Origin: Comamonadaceae bacterium
GTDB taxonomy: Bacteria > Pseudomonadota > Gammaproteobacteria > Burkholderiales > Burkholderiaceae_C
Length of the DNA: 64,000 nt
NCBI GenBank assembly: GCA_027486755.1
Contig: JAIXOM010000043.1
Location: 32,412-96,411 of the forward strand
Direction of reading: 5' to 3'
Under the pieces are notes generated by a model. That model saw only the letters and a list, made by a program, of their open reading frames with translations. It made no database searches and was not told the DNA's origin. The position numbers and the translations under genes are program-made. Of this stretch, positions 9,218 through 19,081 are shown one piece after another (the first letter of the stretch is position 1; each line of letters starts with the position of its first letter).

Positions 9218-9760
9218 ATGAAATTTGTTTTTTCCCCCTTGCTGGCGCTTGCCTTGTTGGGTGCGCCAACAGCCTTTGCACACATCACCTTGGAGCATCA
9301 GACCGCTCACGCGGGCAGCTATTACAAAGCCAACTTCAAGGTCGGTCATGGCTGCGGCTCCTCGCCGATCCGGCAAATCGTGGTGCAGATCCCGGTCGGT
9401 GTGCAAGGCGCCAAGCCCATGCCCAAGCCGGGCTGGGACCTGCTGATCGAACGGGCCCCATTGGCCCAGCCCTATACGGATCACGGTCGTCGGGTCACCG
9501 AGGATGTGGTGCGCATCAGCTGGAGCGCCAAAACGCCAGCCGATCATTTGCTCAACGAGCACTACGACGAATTCGCGCTGCACGCCAAGTTGCCGGCTCA
9601 GCCTGGCCCGCTTTACTGGTCCGTCAGTCAGATTTGTGTGGACGGCCGCATCGATTGGACCGAACTCCCCGCCGCCGGACGGACCTTGCGCCAACTCAAG
9701 ACTCCGGCCGCCTTGCTCGACTTGCTGCCCGCTGGGGGTGGCGCAAGCCACGCCCATTGA
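9218..9760 (+). CDS. YcnI/DUF1775 copper-binding periplasmic protein
   Basis: A 180-residue exported protein. The signal peptide ends at TAFA, so the mature protein would begin with His (HITLEHQ), the copper ligand known in the YcnI family. The conserved GHGCGSSPIRQIVVQIP and the MPKPGW segment follow. It lies between the DUF2946 gene and the PCuAC chaperone gene, a frequent grouping for copper delivery to cuproenzymes such as cytochrome oxidase or nitrous oxide reductase. Confidence 0.87.
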   Translation: MKFVFSPLLALALLGAPTAFAHITLEHQTAHAGSYYKANFKVGHGCGSSPIRQIVVQIPVGVQGAKPMPKPGWDLLIERAPLAQPYTDHGRRVTEDVVRISWSAKTPADHLLNEHYDEFALHAKLPAQPGPLYWSVSQICVDGRIDWTELPAAGRTLRQLKTPAALLDLLPAGGGASHAH

Positions 9761-9789
9761 TTGAACCGAATTTTTACGGGAGTATTTTG

Positions 9790-10287
9790 ATGACTGTTTT
9801 TAAAGTGAAGATGGTAATGCTTGCCGCTGGGGCCCTGGTGGCTTTGAATGCCATGGCGCAAGCGCCTGCCGTGAAGATCGATACGCCCTGGGCCCGCGCC
9901 ACCGTGCCGGGTCAAAAAGGCACGGGCGCCTTTATGACGCTGACGGCCCAGCAGAGCCTGCGCTTGGTGGGCGTGGCCTCGCCGGTGGCCGGCGTGGCCG
10001 AAATCCATGAAATGAAGATGGAGGGCGATGTGATGCGCATGCGGGCCATCGCAGCCCTTGACCTGCCCGCCGGCAAGAGCGTTGCCCTGCGCCCGGGTGG
10101 CTACCACCTGATGCTCATGGACCTCAAGCAGCCCCTGGTCAAAGATACGCAGGTTCCGGTGACGCTGCGCTTTGCCGACGCCCAGGGCAATACCAGTGAG
10201 ATGCAACTGAGTCTGCCGATCGCCCTGACTGCTCCGGCCGGTGCCCCCAAGGCAGCGGCCGGGCATGGAGCCCACAAGCACCACTGA
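9790..10287 (+). CDS. PCu(A)C periplasmic copper chaperone
   Basis: A 165-residue exported protein with the copper-binding pattern of the family: HEMKMEGDVMRMR followed about 40 residues later by GGYHLMLMDLK, supplying His and Met ligands. The C-terminus is His-rich (HGAHKHH), adding possible metal sites. The signal peptide ends near NAMAQA. It probably hands Cu(I) to the Cu-A or Cu-B site of respiratory oxidases together with the upstream YcnI protein. The start is ATG 9790; an upstream in-frame extension into ycnI is ignored. Confidence 0.9.
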   Translation: MTVFKVKMVMLAAGALVALNAMAQAPAVKIDTPWARATVPGQKGTGAFMTLTAQQSLRLVGVASPVAGVAEIHEMKMEGDVMRMRAIAALDLPAGKSVALRPGGYHLMLMDLKQPLVKDTQVPVTLRFADAQGNTSEMQLSLPIALTAPAGAPKAAAGHGAHKHH

Positions 10288-10388
10288 CGCGGCTGACGGG
10301 CCCGCAGCACCCGGGCCCTGATCGGTTCAGTCTCTTATGATCTTCGAATGCAGGGGTTTTTCATCCTCGGCACTCAAAGAAGGGGTGC

Positions 10389-11318
10389 ATGTTCATGTCT
10401 GGTTTTCGAGCGTTGTTTGTCCCGGTGCTGGCCTGCGTGGTCCTTGGGACCGGCTCAGCCGCGACTGCCCAAGCCTGGAGGGATGCGCCGGCCTATGACA
10501 AAAAGCACGCCGCCAATGTCCTTGACCGCAGCGTGTTTTTCCTTCCCCTTTTCGGATCGGTCTACCGAGCAAAGTTCGAGGTCATGCTCAAGGAACTTCC
10601 TGGGCTGCGAGGCATCGTGATTCACAACCACGGCTGCGGTGGTCAGTGGGGGTGGGAGACGCATGTGTCGCAGTTTTTCTATCGGGAGGGATTTGCGGTG
10701 GTCACCCCCGAATTTGTCAGCCGAGAAGGCAACAAGACCGGCTGCCCGGGTGGAACGGCCGAGGAGTCTTTAAGGCGGGGAGGGGAGCGGTTTCGTGAGG
10801 GGATCTATACCGCGCGCAATCCAGCCAGGCTGTCGGCGCGCGGCGATGAAATCGAAATCGTGATCAAGTGGCTCAAGGAGCATTCCACGCTGCCCATCAT
10901 CTTGAGCGGGCACTCAGAAGGTTGCCGCACGGTTTATGCCTGGAGTCGATCGGAAGATCAGGTCAAAGGCGGCGTGTGTCATAAGCAGAGCCTGAACGCC
11001 AGCTACGAGCACCTGTGGAGATGGGACACCCGGCTGCCCATGTGGTCTTCCAACGAGGACGAAGACCCCTGGGCGCAGGGCACCAAGGCCAACCCGGCGG
11101 TCGGATTTGAGCGAAAGTTTCTGGACCGCCCTGAAAATCTGACCTCCTACCGGTTTGCGGGCAACAGCCACGACCCCCTGATTCGGCCAGACGAAGTGGC
11201 GAGCTTGAGATCTTGGCTCAGAAAATACTTCCCGGCTGACCCGGCCAGACCCGCCTCGCCCATGGTCTATGAAGACAAGTTGCCACTGCTTCAAGAACAG
11301 CTTCGAAAAAGCCGCTAG
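10389..11318 (+). CDS. Secreted alpha/beta-hydrolase (dienelactone-hydrolase-like)
   Basis: A 309-residue protein with a signal peptide (LFVPVLACVVLGTGSAATAQA) and an alpha/beta-hydrolase core. The nucleophile elbow is GHSEG (in ILSGHSEGCRTVYAW, Ser about residue 178), and the oxyanion-hole region is HNHGCGGQWGWE. A late AGNSHDPLI supplies a candidate catalytic His. Several Cys suggest disulfides in the periplasm. Start at ATG 10389 or the Met two codons on. The substrate is not predictable; the gene stands alone and is followed by a terminator. Confidence 0.7.
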   Translation: MFMSGFRALFVPVLACVVLGTGSAATAQAWRDAPAYDKKHAANVLDRSVFFLPLFGSVYRAKFEVMLKELPGLRGIVIHNHGCGGQWGWETHVSQFFYREGFAVVTPEFVSREGNKTGCPGGTAEESLRRGGERFREGIYTARNPARLSARGDEIEIVIKWLKEHSTLPIILSGHSEGCRTVYAWSRSEDQVKGGVCHKQSLNASYEHLWRWDTRLPMWSSNEDEDPWAQGTKANPAVGFERKFLDRPENLTSYRFAGNSHDPLIRPDEVASLRSWLRKYFPADPARPASPMVYEDKLPLLQEQLRKSR

Positions 11319-11446
11319 GTAAGGTCTGCAACACCGCGTCAGCTTGAGCCTGGCGTGAATTCGGTTTCTGCCCACGCCGCGCTAGGGTTTGTCCTCGGTC
11401 ATTCCGCCCGGCCATCTCCAACAATAGGTTTAGAGTCGACGGTTCG

Positions 11447-11478
11447 AGCAGCGCTAAGCGCGCTGCTGAGCTTTTTTT
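11447..11478 (+). terminator. Intrinsic terminator-like hairpin just upstream of coxS
   Basis: An 8-bp perfect stem AGCAGCGC/GCGCTGCT with a TAAGC loop is followed by GAGC and seven T residues. It ends 25 bases before the coxS start codon and 130 bases after the hydrolase gene. It may end hydrolase transcription, or act as a leader attenuator for the cox genes. Confidence 0.6.
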
Positions 11479-11503
11479 GAGGCAGGACAGGAGAGTACAC
11501 CCC

Positions 11504-11977
11504 ATGCAAATAGAACTTAAGGTCAACGGCAAGAGCCAGCAGGCCGACATCCCAGCGCACACTCTGTTGGTTCAACTTTTGCGCGAAAAGCTGTTGCTGA
11601 CCGGCACCCATGTCGGCTGTGACACCGCCCAGTGCGGCGCCTGTACCGTCATGATGAATGGCAATGCGGTCAAATCCTGCAATGTGCTGGCCGCGCAGGC
11701 CCAGGGCGCTGAGATCACCACCATCGAAGGCTTGGCCGCGGCCGACGGCGCTATGCACCCGATGCAGGCGGCCTTCAAGGATTGCCATGGCCTGCAGTGC
11801 GGCTTTTGCACCACGGGGATGGTCATGAGCGCGGTCGACCTGTGCAACAAACACCCCGGCGCCAGCGAAGGCGAGATCCGCGAATTGCTCGAGGGCAATA
11901 TCTGCCGCTGCACCGGCTACCAGAACATCGTCAAGGCGGTCCAGCAGGGCGGCCAGGCCATGAAGGCTGCGGCCTGA
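11504..11977 (+). CDS. coxS: CoxS-type [2Fe-2S] subunit of molybdenum hydroxylase
   Basis: A 157-residue small subunit of the xanthine dehydrogenase/aerobic CO dehydrogenase family. The N-terminal plant-type cluster is bound by Cys39, Cys44, Cys47 and Cys59, and the C-terminal cluster by Cys99, Cys102, Cys134 and Cys136 (CGFC...CRC). It passes electrons from the molybdopterin subunit to the FAD subunit. The start ATG follows GGACAGGAGAG. The S-L-M gene order is that of form II (BMS) cox operons; form I is M-S-L. Confidence 0.92.
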   Translation: MQIELKVNGKSQQADIPAHTLLVQLLREKLLLTGTHVGCDTAQCGACTVMMNGNAVKSCNVLAAQAQGAEITTIEGLAAADGAMHPMQAAFKDCHGLQCGFCTTGMVMSAVDLCNKHPGASEGEIRELLEGNICRCTGYQNIVKAVQQGGQAMKAAA

Positions 11978-12047
11978 GCTTTGCTTGTTTTCGGGCCCCT
12001 GACATCGCGCAGGCCGGTCCGAAACCCTTAATTTTTGGAGTACAGAC

Positions 12048-14423
12048 ATGGGTGCATCTGATTTCACCAAGTTGCCGCACATCGGCGAGTCGCTCAAGCG
12101 CAAGGAAGACTACCGTTACCTGACCGGCGGCGGTCAGTACACCGACGACATCACCCTGGCGGCCCAGTGCCACGCGGTGTTTGTGCGCTCGCCTCATGCG
12201 CATGCCCTCGTCAAGTCGATCAATACCGCCGCCGCCAAGGCTGCGCCGGGTGTCCTTGAGGTTTATACCGGCGAGCATGTGGCGGCTGACAAGATTGGCG
12301 GTCTGCCTTGCGGCTGGCTGATCACTGACACCGACGGGCAACCCATGAAGGAGCCGCCGCATCCCATCTTGGCCCAGGGCAAGGTGCGCTATGTGGGCGA
12401 CCATGTGGCCATGGTGGTGGCGCAGACGCAGGAGCAGGCCAAGAATGCGGCCGAGTTGGTGGAGGTCGACTACGAGGTGCTCGGCAGCGCGGTGCGGGTG
12501 ACCGATGCAGCCAAGGCACCAGCGCTGCACGAGCAGGCGCCCAACAACCATTGCTACAAGTGGGCCATCGGTGACAAGGCCCAGGTCGATGCTGCTTTTG
12601 CCACTGCGGCGCACATCACCAAGCTCGATCTGGTCAACAACCGCCTGATTCCCAATGCCATGGAGCCGCGCGCGGCCATCGGTAGCTACAGCCGCGCCAA
12701 CGATGAGTACACCCTGTACGTTTCCAATCAAAACCCGCACGTTGAGCGTCTCTTGATGACCGCCTTTGTGATGGGCCTGCCCGAGCACAAGGTCAGGGTG
12801 ATTGCGCCTGATGTGGGCGGTGGCTTTGGCTCCAAGATCTATCTCTACGCCGAAGACGTCTGCCTGACCTGGGCGGCCAAAAAGCTCAACCGCAACATCA
12901 AGTGGACCGCCGAGCGCAGCGAGTCTTTTGTGAGCGACGCCCACGGCCGTGACCATGTCAGCCACGCCGAGATGGCGATGGACAAGGACGGCAAATTCCT
13001 CGCCCTGCGGGTGCATACCGATGCGAACATGGGCGCTTACTTGTCGACCTTCGCCACCGCAGTGCCGACCATCCTGTACGCCACCTTGCTGGCCGGCCAG
13101 TACGCCACGCCGCAGGTTTACGTCGAGGTCGATGCCTGGTTCACCAACACCGCGCCGGTCGATGCCTATCGCGGCGCCGGTCGCCCCGAGGCCACCTATC
13201 TTCTCGAGCGCCTGGTCACCCGGGCAGCCTGGGAAATGGGTCTGGGCCAGGATGAAATCCGCCACCGCAACATGATCACCAGCTTCCCTTACCAGACGCC
13301 GGTGGCCCTGCAGTACGACACCGGTGACTTTCCGGCCCTGCTCAAGCGCAGCAACGAGCTGGCTGAAGTGTCCGACTTTGCCCAGCGCAAGGCGGCCTCT
13401 GAAGCCAAAGGCCTGCTGCGCGGCATCGGTTATTCGTCCTACATTGAGGCTTGCGGCATTGCGCCTTCCAACATTGCCGGCGCTCTGGGCGCGCGGGCGG
13501 GCCTGTTTGAATGCGGCGAGATCCGCGTGCATCCCACCGGCAGCGTGACCGTCTTTACCGGTTCGCACAGCCATGGCCAGGGCCATGAGACCACCTTCGC
13601 GCAGGTGGTGGCCGCTCGCCTGGGCATATCGCCCGATCAAGTCGATGTGGTGCACGGCGATACCGGCCGGGTGCCCTTCGGCATGGGTACCTATGGCTCG
13701 CGCTCCTTGGCAGTCGGTGGCACCGCCATCATGAAGGCGCTCGACAAAATCGAGGCCAAGGCCAAGAAGATCGCTGCCCACCTGATGGAGGCCAGCGACG
13801 CCGACATCGACTTTGTCGGTGGCGAGTTTGTGGTGCGCGGCACCGACAAGAAAATCCCCTTCGGTCAGGTGGCGCTGACCGCCTATGTCCCGCACAACTA
13901 CCCGCTCGACAAGCTAGAGCCTGGCCTGAACGAGACCGCCTTCTACGACCCGACCAACTTCACCTTCCCGGCCGGCACTTACATTTGCGAAGTCGAGATT
14001 GATCCGGCCACCGGCGTGGTGCGTCTGGACCGTTTCACTGCGGTCGACGATTTTGGCAATATCATCAACCCCATGATTGTGGAAGGACAGGTGCACGGCG
14101 GGCTGGCTCAGGGCATAGGGCAAGCCCTGCTCGAAAACTGCATTTACGACCCCGAGTCGGGCCAGTTGCTGACCGGCTCCTTCATGGATTACGCCATGCC
14201 GCGTGCAGGCGATATGCCCCATTTCAAGCTCGACACCCTGACCACGCCTTGCACGCATAATCCATTGGGGGCCAAGGGCTGCGGTGAGGCGGGCGCCATC
14301 GGCTCGCCGCCGGCGGTCATGAATGCGGTGCTCGATGCCCTGCGCCCCCTGGGCGTCAAGGATCTGGACATGCCGGCCACGCCCGCCCGGGTCTGGCAAG
14401 CGATTGCCGAAGCCAAACACTGA
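12048..14423 (+). CDS. coxL: CoxL-like molybdopterin large subunit (form II)
   Basis: A 791-residue catalytic subunit binding molybdopterin cytosine dinucleotide. It carries AYRGAGR at about residues 373-379, the form II signature, in place of AYxCSFR with the copper-binding Cys of true form I CO dehydrogenase. The catalytic Glu segment [11 protein letters not shown] lies near the C-terminus, and [11 protein letters not shown] is also present. CO oxidation by form II enzymes is doubtful, so the substrate may be an aldehyde, purine or heterocycle. It is co-transcribed with coxS and coxM; no accessory coxDEF genes are visible. Confidence 0.88.
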   Translation: MGASDFTKLPHIGESLKRKEDYRYLTGGGQYTDDITLAAQCHAVFVRSPHAHALVKSINTAAAKAAPGVLEVYTGEHVAADKIGGLPCGWLITDTDGQPMKEPPHPILAQGKVRYVGDHVAMVVAQTQEQAKNAAELVEVDYEVLGSAVRVTDAAKAPALHEQAPNNHCYKWAIGDKAQVDAAFATAAHITKLDLVNNRLIPNAMEPRAAIGSYSRANDEYTLYVSNQNPHVERLLMTAFVMGLPEHKVRVIAPDVGGGFGSKIYLYAEDVCLTWAAKKLNRNIKWTAERSESFVSDAHGRDHVSHAEMAMDKDGKFLALRVHTDANMGAYLSTFATAVPTILYATLLAGQYATPQVYVEVDAWFTNTAPVDAYRGAGRPEATYLLERLVTRAAWEMGLGQDEIRHRNMITSFPYQTPVALQYDTGDFPALLKRSNELAEVSDFAQRKAASEAKGLLRGIGYSSYIEACGIAPSNIAGALGARAGLFECGEIRVHPTGSVTVFTGSHSHGQGHETTFAQVVAARLGISPDQVDVVHGDTGRVPFGMGTYGSRSLAVGGTAIMKALDKIEAKAKKIAAHLMEASDADIDFVGGEFVVRGTDKKIPFGQVALTAYVPHNYPLDKLEPGLNETAFYDPTNFTFPAGTYICEVEIDPATGVVRLDRFTAVDDFGNIINPMIVEGQVHGGLAQGIGQALLENCIYDPESGQLLTGSFMDYAMPRAGDMPHFKLDTLTTPCTHNPLGAKGCGEAGAIGSPPAVMNAVLDALRPLGVKDLDMPATPARVWQAIAEAKH

Positions 14424-14450
14424 ACGCGACAAGATCAGGAGAAAACCAAG

Positions 14451-15245
14451 ATGTATCCCTTTACCCTCGAACGCCCGACCTCCACCGCCGACGCGGTCAA
14501 GCTGGCCACCGCCGGTGGCCGTCCCCTGGCCGGTGGGCAGACTCTGCTGGCCTCCATGAAGCTGCGCCTGACCAGTGCCGACCAATTGGTCGACCTGGCT
14601 GGCATCAATGACCTGACCGGCATCTGCCGTGATGGTGACGCCCTGGTCATCGGCGCCATGACCCGGCATGCCGACGTGGCCAGCAATGCCGATGTCAAAG
14701 CCCTGATTCCGGCCCTGGCCGATCTGGCCGGCAACATCGGCGACCGTCAGGTGCGTGCCATGGGTACCCTGGGCGGTTCAGTGGCCAACAACGACCCCGC
14801 TGCCTGCTACCCCAGCGCGGTGCTGGCTCTGGGCGCGACCATCCACACCAACACCCGCAAGATCGCCGCTGACGACTACTTCAAAGGCATGTTCAGCACC
14901 GCTCTCCAGGACGGCGAGTTGATTACCGCTATCAGCTTTCCCATCCCCAAGCGGGCGGCTTATATGAAGTTCAAGCAGTCGGCCTCGCGCTTTGCCATGG
15001 TCGGCGTGTTCCTGGCCCAGTTCCCCAATGGGGTGCGGGTGGCTGTGACCGGTGCGTCCAGCGACGGCGTCTTCCGCCACGCCGGCTTGGAGCAGGCCCT
15101 GTCAGCCAACTTCACGCCGCAGGCAGCCGCTGGCGTCAAGATTGACGCCAGCGGGCTCAATCAAGACATCCACGGCACGGCCGCCTACCGGGCCAACCTG
15201 ATCAGCGTGCAGACTCAGCGCGCTGTGACCAAGGCGCTGGGCTGA
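14451..15245 (+). CDS. coxM: CoxM-like FAD-binding subunit of molybdenum hydroxylase
   Basis: A 264-residue FAD subunit. The flavin-binding motifs of the CoxM/xanthine dehydrogenase FAD domain are seen: AGGQTLLASMKL (residues about 24-35) and TLGGSVANNDPA (about 105-116). It accepts electrons through CoxS and passes them on, probably to the quinone pool. It lies 27 bases after coxL, with a GGAG-type ribosome site, and is followed by a strong terminator, so coxSLM is a three-gene unit. Confidence 0.9.
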   Translation: MYPFTLERPTSTADAVKLATAGGRPLAGGQTLLASMKLRLTSADQLVDLAGINDLTGICRDGDALVIGAMTRHADVASNADVKALIPALADLAGNIGDRQVRAMGTLGGSVANNDPAACYPSAVLALGATIHTNTRKIAADDYFKGMFSTALQDGELITAISFPIPKRAAYMKFKQSASRFAMVGVFLAQFPNGVRVAVTGASSDGVFRHAGLEQALSANFTPQAAAGVKIDASGLNQDIHGTAAYRANLISVQTQRAVTKALG

Positions 15246-15277
15246 GCATCGGCGGCTCGCGCCGCTGATTCCTGAAG

Positions 15278-15302
15278 AACGCCCCCTGAGTGGGGCGTTT
15301 TA
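15278..15302 (+). terminator. Rho-independent terminator of coxSLM
   Basis: AACGCCCC (15278-15285) pairs perfectly with GGGGCGTT (15292-15299) around a 6-base loop and runs into a short T stretch, 33 bases after the coxM stop. Confidence 0.75.
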
Positions 15303-15356
15303 CATTCGGCGGCCTTGTTCGCGCAGGCGGACATGGGCGTCCTCAAGTCTGTGCCC

Positions 15357-16403
15357 TCAGGTGCAGTTGGCTGCCAGCTGCCGGGTCAGCAGGGTGGCCG
15401 AGATCTCTCGGCAGCCACTCACATTCTGGCCGGCCCACAGGGGTGAAAAATCGCCACTGCCCTGGCTCTCGGCCTTGCTGCGCAAGGCGCTGAGCGCTGC
15501 CGTGGCCAGCGGAAAGGGCGGGGCGAGCGGGCTCATCGGTCCGAGCTCGCGCATCGGGCGATTGACGATGCCGCGCGCAGGGCGTCCGCTGTAGACATTG
15601 GTCAGCGCGCTCAGGCGGGCAGCCGGGCTCTGTAGGGCCTGCCTGTGGACCGCGCTGGTGCCGGCTTCCGGGCACAGCAGGTAGGTGGTGCCGATTTGCA
15701 CCGCTGCCGCACCCAGGCTCAGCGCGGCAGCCACGGTTTGTGCATCAGCGATACCGCCCGCAGCGATCACCGGGACTTTGACGGCCTTGACGATCTGCGG
15801 CAACAGGGCAAAGGTGCCCATCTGGCTGTGCAGGTTGTCGGTGAGAAACATGCCACGGTGGCCCCCGGCCTCTAGGCCTTGCGCGATGATGGCATCGACC
15901 CCGCGCTCTTGCAGCCACTGGGCCTCTTCGACCGTGGTGGCTGAGGACAATACCCTCGCGCCCCAGCGCCGCACTCGCTCGAGCAGCTCGGGCGCAGGCA
16001 GCCCGAAATGAAAGCTCACCACCGGTGGCTTGAAGGCCTCCAGGGCCGAGGCCGCCTCAGCATCAAAAGGCTTGCGGCTGGGCCCTGCACCCGGGTTTGG
16101 CGGATCGATGCCCAGTTCGGCATGGTAGGGGGCAAGCGCTTGTCGCCAGAGGGCCTGCGCATCATCGCAGGGCGGGGGCTGGGTGTGGCAGAAGAAGTTG
16201 ACGTTATAGGGTCGGTCGGTGGCCGCCTGTATGGCCTTGAGTTCCTGCCTTATGGCGTCCAGTCCCAACATCGCACAGGGCAGCGAACCCAGCGCGCCGG
16301 CCCTGCAGACAGCAATCGCGAGCGCGCTGCCTTGTGCCCCGGCCATGGGAGCCTGGATGATGGGCAGTTCCAGCCCCAGCATGTCTTGCAGTGCGGTCGG
16401 CAT
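15357..16403 (-). CDS. Nitronate monooxygenase (2-nitropropane dioxygenase family)
   Basis: A 348-residue FMN-dependent TIM-barrel enzyme that oxidises alkyl nitronates. Family marks are the N-terminal PIIQAPMAG, the flavin-site GLEAGGHRG, and the VPVIAAGGIADAQTVAAAL phosphate-binding strand-loop. It runs in the same direction as bchP, starting 66 bases after its end, so it may be the last gene of the bchG-orf428-bchP transcript. No functional link to pigment synthesis is known. Its 3' end converges on coxM. Confidence 0.87.
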   Translation of the reverse strand: MPTALQDMLGLELPIIQAPMAGAQGSALAIAVCRAGALGSLPCAMLGLDAIRQELKAIQAATDRPYNVNFFCHTQPPPCDDAQALWRQALAPYHAELGIDPPNPGAGPSRKPFDAEAASALEAFKPPVVSFHFGLPAPELLERVRRWGARVLSSATTVEEAQWLQERGVDAIIAQGLEAGGHRGMFLTDNLHSQMGTFALLPQIVKAVKVPVIAAGGIADAQTVAAALSLGAAAVQIGTTYLLCPEAGTSAVHRQALQSPAARLSALTNVYSGRPARGIVNRPMRELGPMSPLAPPFPLATAALSALRSKAESQGSGDFSPLWAGQNVSGCREISATLLTRQLAANCT

Positions 16404-16468
16404 GGCGGGGGAGTAACCGATTTGCCGCTGGTACCCGTCGTCTCAACCGCGCTGGTGCTCAGGCCTGC

Positions 16469-17674
16469 TCAAACCCTAGCCAGCCCCAACAGGTGGGCCA
16501 CGTCTTTGAAGAAGATGCGTACATGGGCCATGGGCTTTTTGCGGGTGAGCTTCTTGTTCATGTAGGACTCAAAGGTCAGGGTCTGCACGTCTTTGTCCTC
16601 GCAGATCTTGACGAAGCGCTCGCGGCGGCGGTCGCTGGTGTACCAGAACCACTGCATCATGCCCAGCACCCAGAACACGGTACCGTGCTCTTTCATGAAG
16701 CGTTTGCGGGCAAGTTTGAGGGCGGCCCCCTGACCGGTGGCCAGCATCTCGTGCGCAGCTTCAGCGGCCAGTTGGCCGCCGAGCATGGCGTAGTAAATAC
16801 CTTCGCCTGAAGCTGGGGCCACCACCCCGGCGGCGTCGCCGGCCAGCACCACATCGCGGCCGTTGTCCCAGCGGGGCAGGGGCTTGAGCGGCAGCGGTGC
16901 GCCTTCACGGCGCAGCGTTTCAGCCCTGTCGAGACCGCTCATGCGGCGCAGCAAGGCGGTGGCACCCTTGAGTGAAAAGCCCTTGTCGGCGCTGCCCGTG
17001 CCTATGCTCAGCGTATCGCCGTGCGGGAACACCCAGCCATAAAAATCGGGCGAGACTTGGCGCTGGTAGAACACATCGCAGCGGGTGGCGTCGTAGCCGG
17101 CTGGTTTGTACTCGGGCGCGCGCACGATCTCGTGGTAAGCGAAGACGAATTTGCCTTTGTCCGCGCCTGGAACTTCCTGCTTAGCCACCTCGGAATTGGC
17201 ACCGTCGGCGCCGATGATGCAGCGGGCACGCACCGTCTCTGGCGTGCCCTCGCCCTTGGTCTGGGCCGGGCGTGCCAGGTAGTGGACCACCGCAGTGCCG
17301 TCAGGTTCGCGGCTGATGTGCGAGAAAGTGCCGGTGCGACGCTCGGCACCGGCGCTGGCTGCGCGCTGGCGCAGCCATTCGTCGAATTCGTCGCGATTGA
17401 CCATGCCGACAAAGCCGTTGTCGATCGGAATGTCGACCCTGTGGTTGGACGGCGCGATCATGCGGGCGCATTTGGCCTTGGCCACCAGCAGCTCATCGGG
17501 GATGTCGAAGTCGCGAATCAGGCGCGGCGGGATGGCTCCGCCGCAGGGCTTGATGCGGCCGGCGCGGTCGAGCAGCAGCACGCGGTGGCCGCGCCGTGCC
17601 AGCTCTTGCGCGGCGGTAGCACCGGCGGGGCCGCCGCCAATGATCATCGCCTCGTAGATGTCCTGGGAGTTCAT
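16469..17674 (-). CDS. bchP: Geranylgeranyl reductase (bacteriochlorophyll tail reduction)
   Basis: A 401-residue flavoprotein that reduces the geranylgeranyl group to phytyl after attachment to bacteriochlorophyllide. The dinucleotide-binding motif GGGPAGATAAQELARRG is at about residues 12-28, followed by LLDRAGRIKPCGGAIPP. The second FAD motif is VVLAGDAAGVVAPASGEGI. It is the third gene of bchG-orf428-bchP, an order conserved in purple bacteria, separated from orf428 by 33 bases. Confidence 0.96.
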   Translation of the reverse strand: MNSQDIYEAMIIGGGPAGATAAQELARRGHRVLLLDRAGRIKPCGGAIPPRLIRDFDIPDELLVAKAKCARMIAPSNHRVDIPIDNGFVGMVNRDEFDEWLRQRAASAGAERRTGTFSHISREPDGTAVVHYLARPAQTKGEGTPETVRARCIIGADGANSEVAKQEVPGADKGKFVFAYHEIVRAPEYKPAGYDATRCDVFYQRQVSPDFYGWVFPHGDTLSIGTGSADKGFSLKGATALLRRMSGLDRAETLRREGAPLPLKPLPRWDNGRDVVLAGDAAGVVAPASGEGIYYAMLGGQLAAEAAHEMLATGQGAALKLARKRFMKEHGTVFWVLGMMQWFWYTSDRRRERFVKICEDKDVQTLTFESYMNKKLTRKKPMAHVRIFFKDVAHLLGLARV

Positions 17675-17707
17675 GGGCTGCCTTTCAGTGTTGTCGGTGT
17701 TAAGGGT

Positions 17708-19081
17708 TTAAGTTTCGTGGGCCACTTGCAGCGCCGCTGCTCGAGGCGCTGGCGCCGGGTCGCGACTGCTGTGGCCGGCTGGGCTGACCCGGATCTTCCA
17801 GGCCAGGGCGGCAGAGACCAAGAACATCAGGCCCTCTAGGGCAAAAACGCTGCTGTAGGCCGAGCCGTCTGAGGTCATCAGCCAGTGGGCAATGTCGCTG
17901 GCCACCGTGCCCAGCAGGCCGCCAATGCCGAAGGCCAGGGCCTGGGCCGCGCCCCACAGGCCCATGCGTACGCCTTCGCGGCCGCCTTGACCCTGTCCGG
18001 CCATGCGCATCATGGAGCCGATGGCGCCGATTGAAAACGCGCCGTTGGCCACGCCCAGCAAGAATACATTGGCTTTGAGCGGCCAGCCCGGCCCAACCAG
18101 GCCAGCCAGGGCGAGTGCGGCCATGGCCAGCGCCGATGCGACGCAACCGCCCACGGTCCAGGCCCGCAGTGAGCCTATGCGCGCGGCCCAGGCCTTACCG
18201 GCGTTGCGCGCCGCCAGCAAGCCAGCACCGGCCACCATCAGCATGCCCAGCAAAACGCCGCCGTGTTGCACGCCCGACAGCTTGGTCGAGGAGCCCGGCG
18301 TGTAGCCAAACACGCTGCCGGCAAAGGGTTCGAGGATCAGGTCCTGCGCGCTGAAGGCGAGCATGGAGACGAAAACAAAAATGGTGAAGCGCCGCGCAGC
18401 CGGCTCGCGCCAGACCTGGTCGAGCGCCTGCCGAAAGCCCACTTTGGCGTCGTTCGCAGCGGTGCGGCTTGTTGGAGCGGCAGGCTCGCGTTCGATGCCC
18501 AGCACCGCTGCGATGGTGATCAGCACCGTCAGGCCGCAGATGCTGGCAGCCACCTGCAGCAGTCGTTCGGGCGAATAAGGATCGAGCCAGTGACCGGCCA
18601 GGCCGGCGGTCAGGGCAAAGCCGGCGATCATCATGATCCAGACCAGTGTGGCTGCCGGGCCGCGCCGTTGGTCGGGCACTGACTTGGCCAGTGTCACCAG
18701 CACGTTGGTGCCGCAGGCGCTGACGCCGGTGCCAATCAGCACAAAGCCCAGCACGGCTAGGCTCAGGCCGGCCGCTCGGTCTGTCTGCGCCCAAACGGTA
18801 CCCAGTGTGGCGGTCATACCGCCCAGGGCCAACACCACCATGCCACCGATGATCCAGGGGGTGCGGCGTCCGCCCGTGTCCGAACCATGGCCCATGCGCG
18901 GGCGGGAAATTTGTACCAAGTAATGCAGAGCCACCATCAGGCCGGGCAGCACCGCCGCTAGGCCGAGCTCGACCACCATCACCCGGTTGAGCGTAGATGT
19001 GCATAGCACCACCACCGCGCCCATACAGGCCTGCACCAGGCCCAGCCTGGCCACGCCGGTCCAACCGATGTCCTGTGTCAT
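17708..19081 (-). CDS. PucC/Bch2-family MFS transporter-like protein (ORF428 type)
   Basis: A 457-residue membrane protein with about 12 helices, of the PucC/LhaA/ORF428 branch of the major facilitator fold. The hallmark TLNRVMVVELGLAAVLPG is near the N-terminus. Relatives between bchG and bchP are thought to help deliver bacteriochlorophyll to light-harvesting complexes. The ATG at 19081 overlaps the bchG stop (ATGA), so the longer frame starting at 19264 is rejected. It shares family with lhaA in this cluster. Confidence 0.88.
   Translation of the reverse strand: MTQDIGWTGVARLGLVQACMGAVVVLCTSTLNRVMVVELGLAAVLPGLMVALHYLVQISRPRMGHGSDTGGRRTPWIIGGMVVLALGGMTATLGTVWAQTDRAAGLSLAVLGFVLIGTGVSACGTNVLVTLAKSVPDQRRGPAATLVWIMMIAGFALTAGLAGHWLDPYSPERLLQVAASICGLTVLITIAAVLGIEREPAAPTSRTAANDAKVGFRQALDQVWREPAARRFTIFVFVSMLAFSAQDLILEPFAGSVFGYTPGSSTKLSGVQHGGVLLGMLMVAGAGLLAARNAGKAWAARIGSLRAWTVGGCVASALAMAALALAGLVGPGWPLKANVFLLGVANGAFSIGAIGSMMRMAGQGQGGREGVRMGLWGAAQALAFGIGGLLGTVASDIAHWLMTSDGSAYSSVFALEGLMFLVSAALAWKIRVSPAGHSSRDPAPAPRAAALQVAHET

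Noticed and set aside
11931..13895. A 654-codon open frame on the minus strand
   Set aside because: It is antisense to coxL, which carries clear catalytic motifs.
12048..14423. True form I carbon monoxide dehydrogenase
   Set aside because: The active-site loop is AYRGAGR without the copper-ligand Cys, and the operon order is S-L-M.
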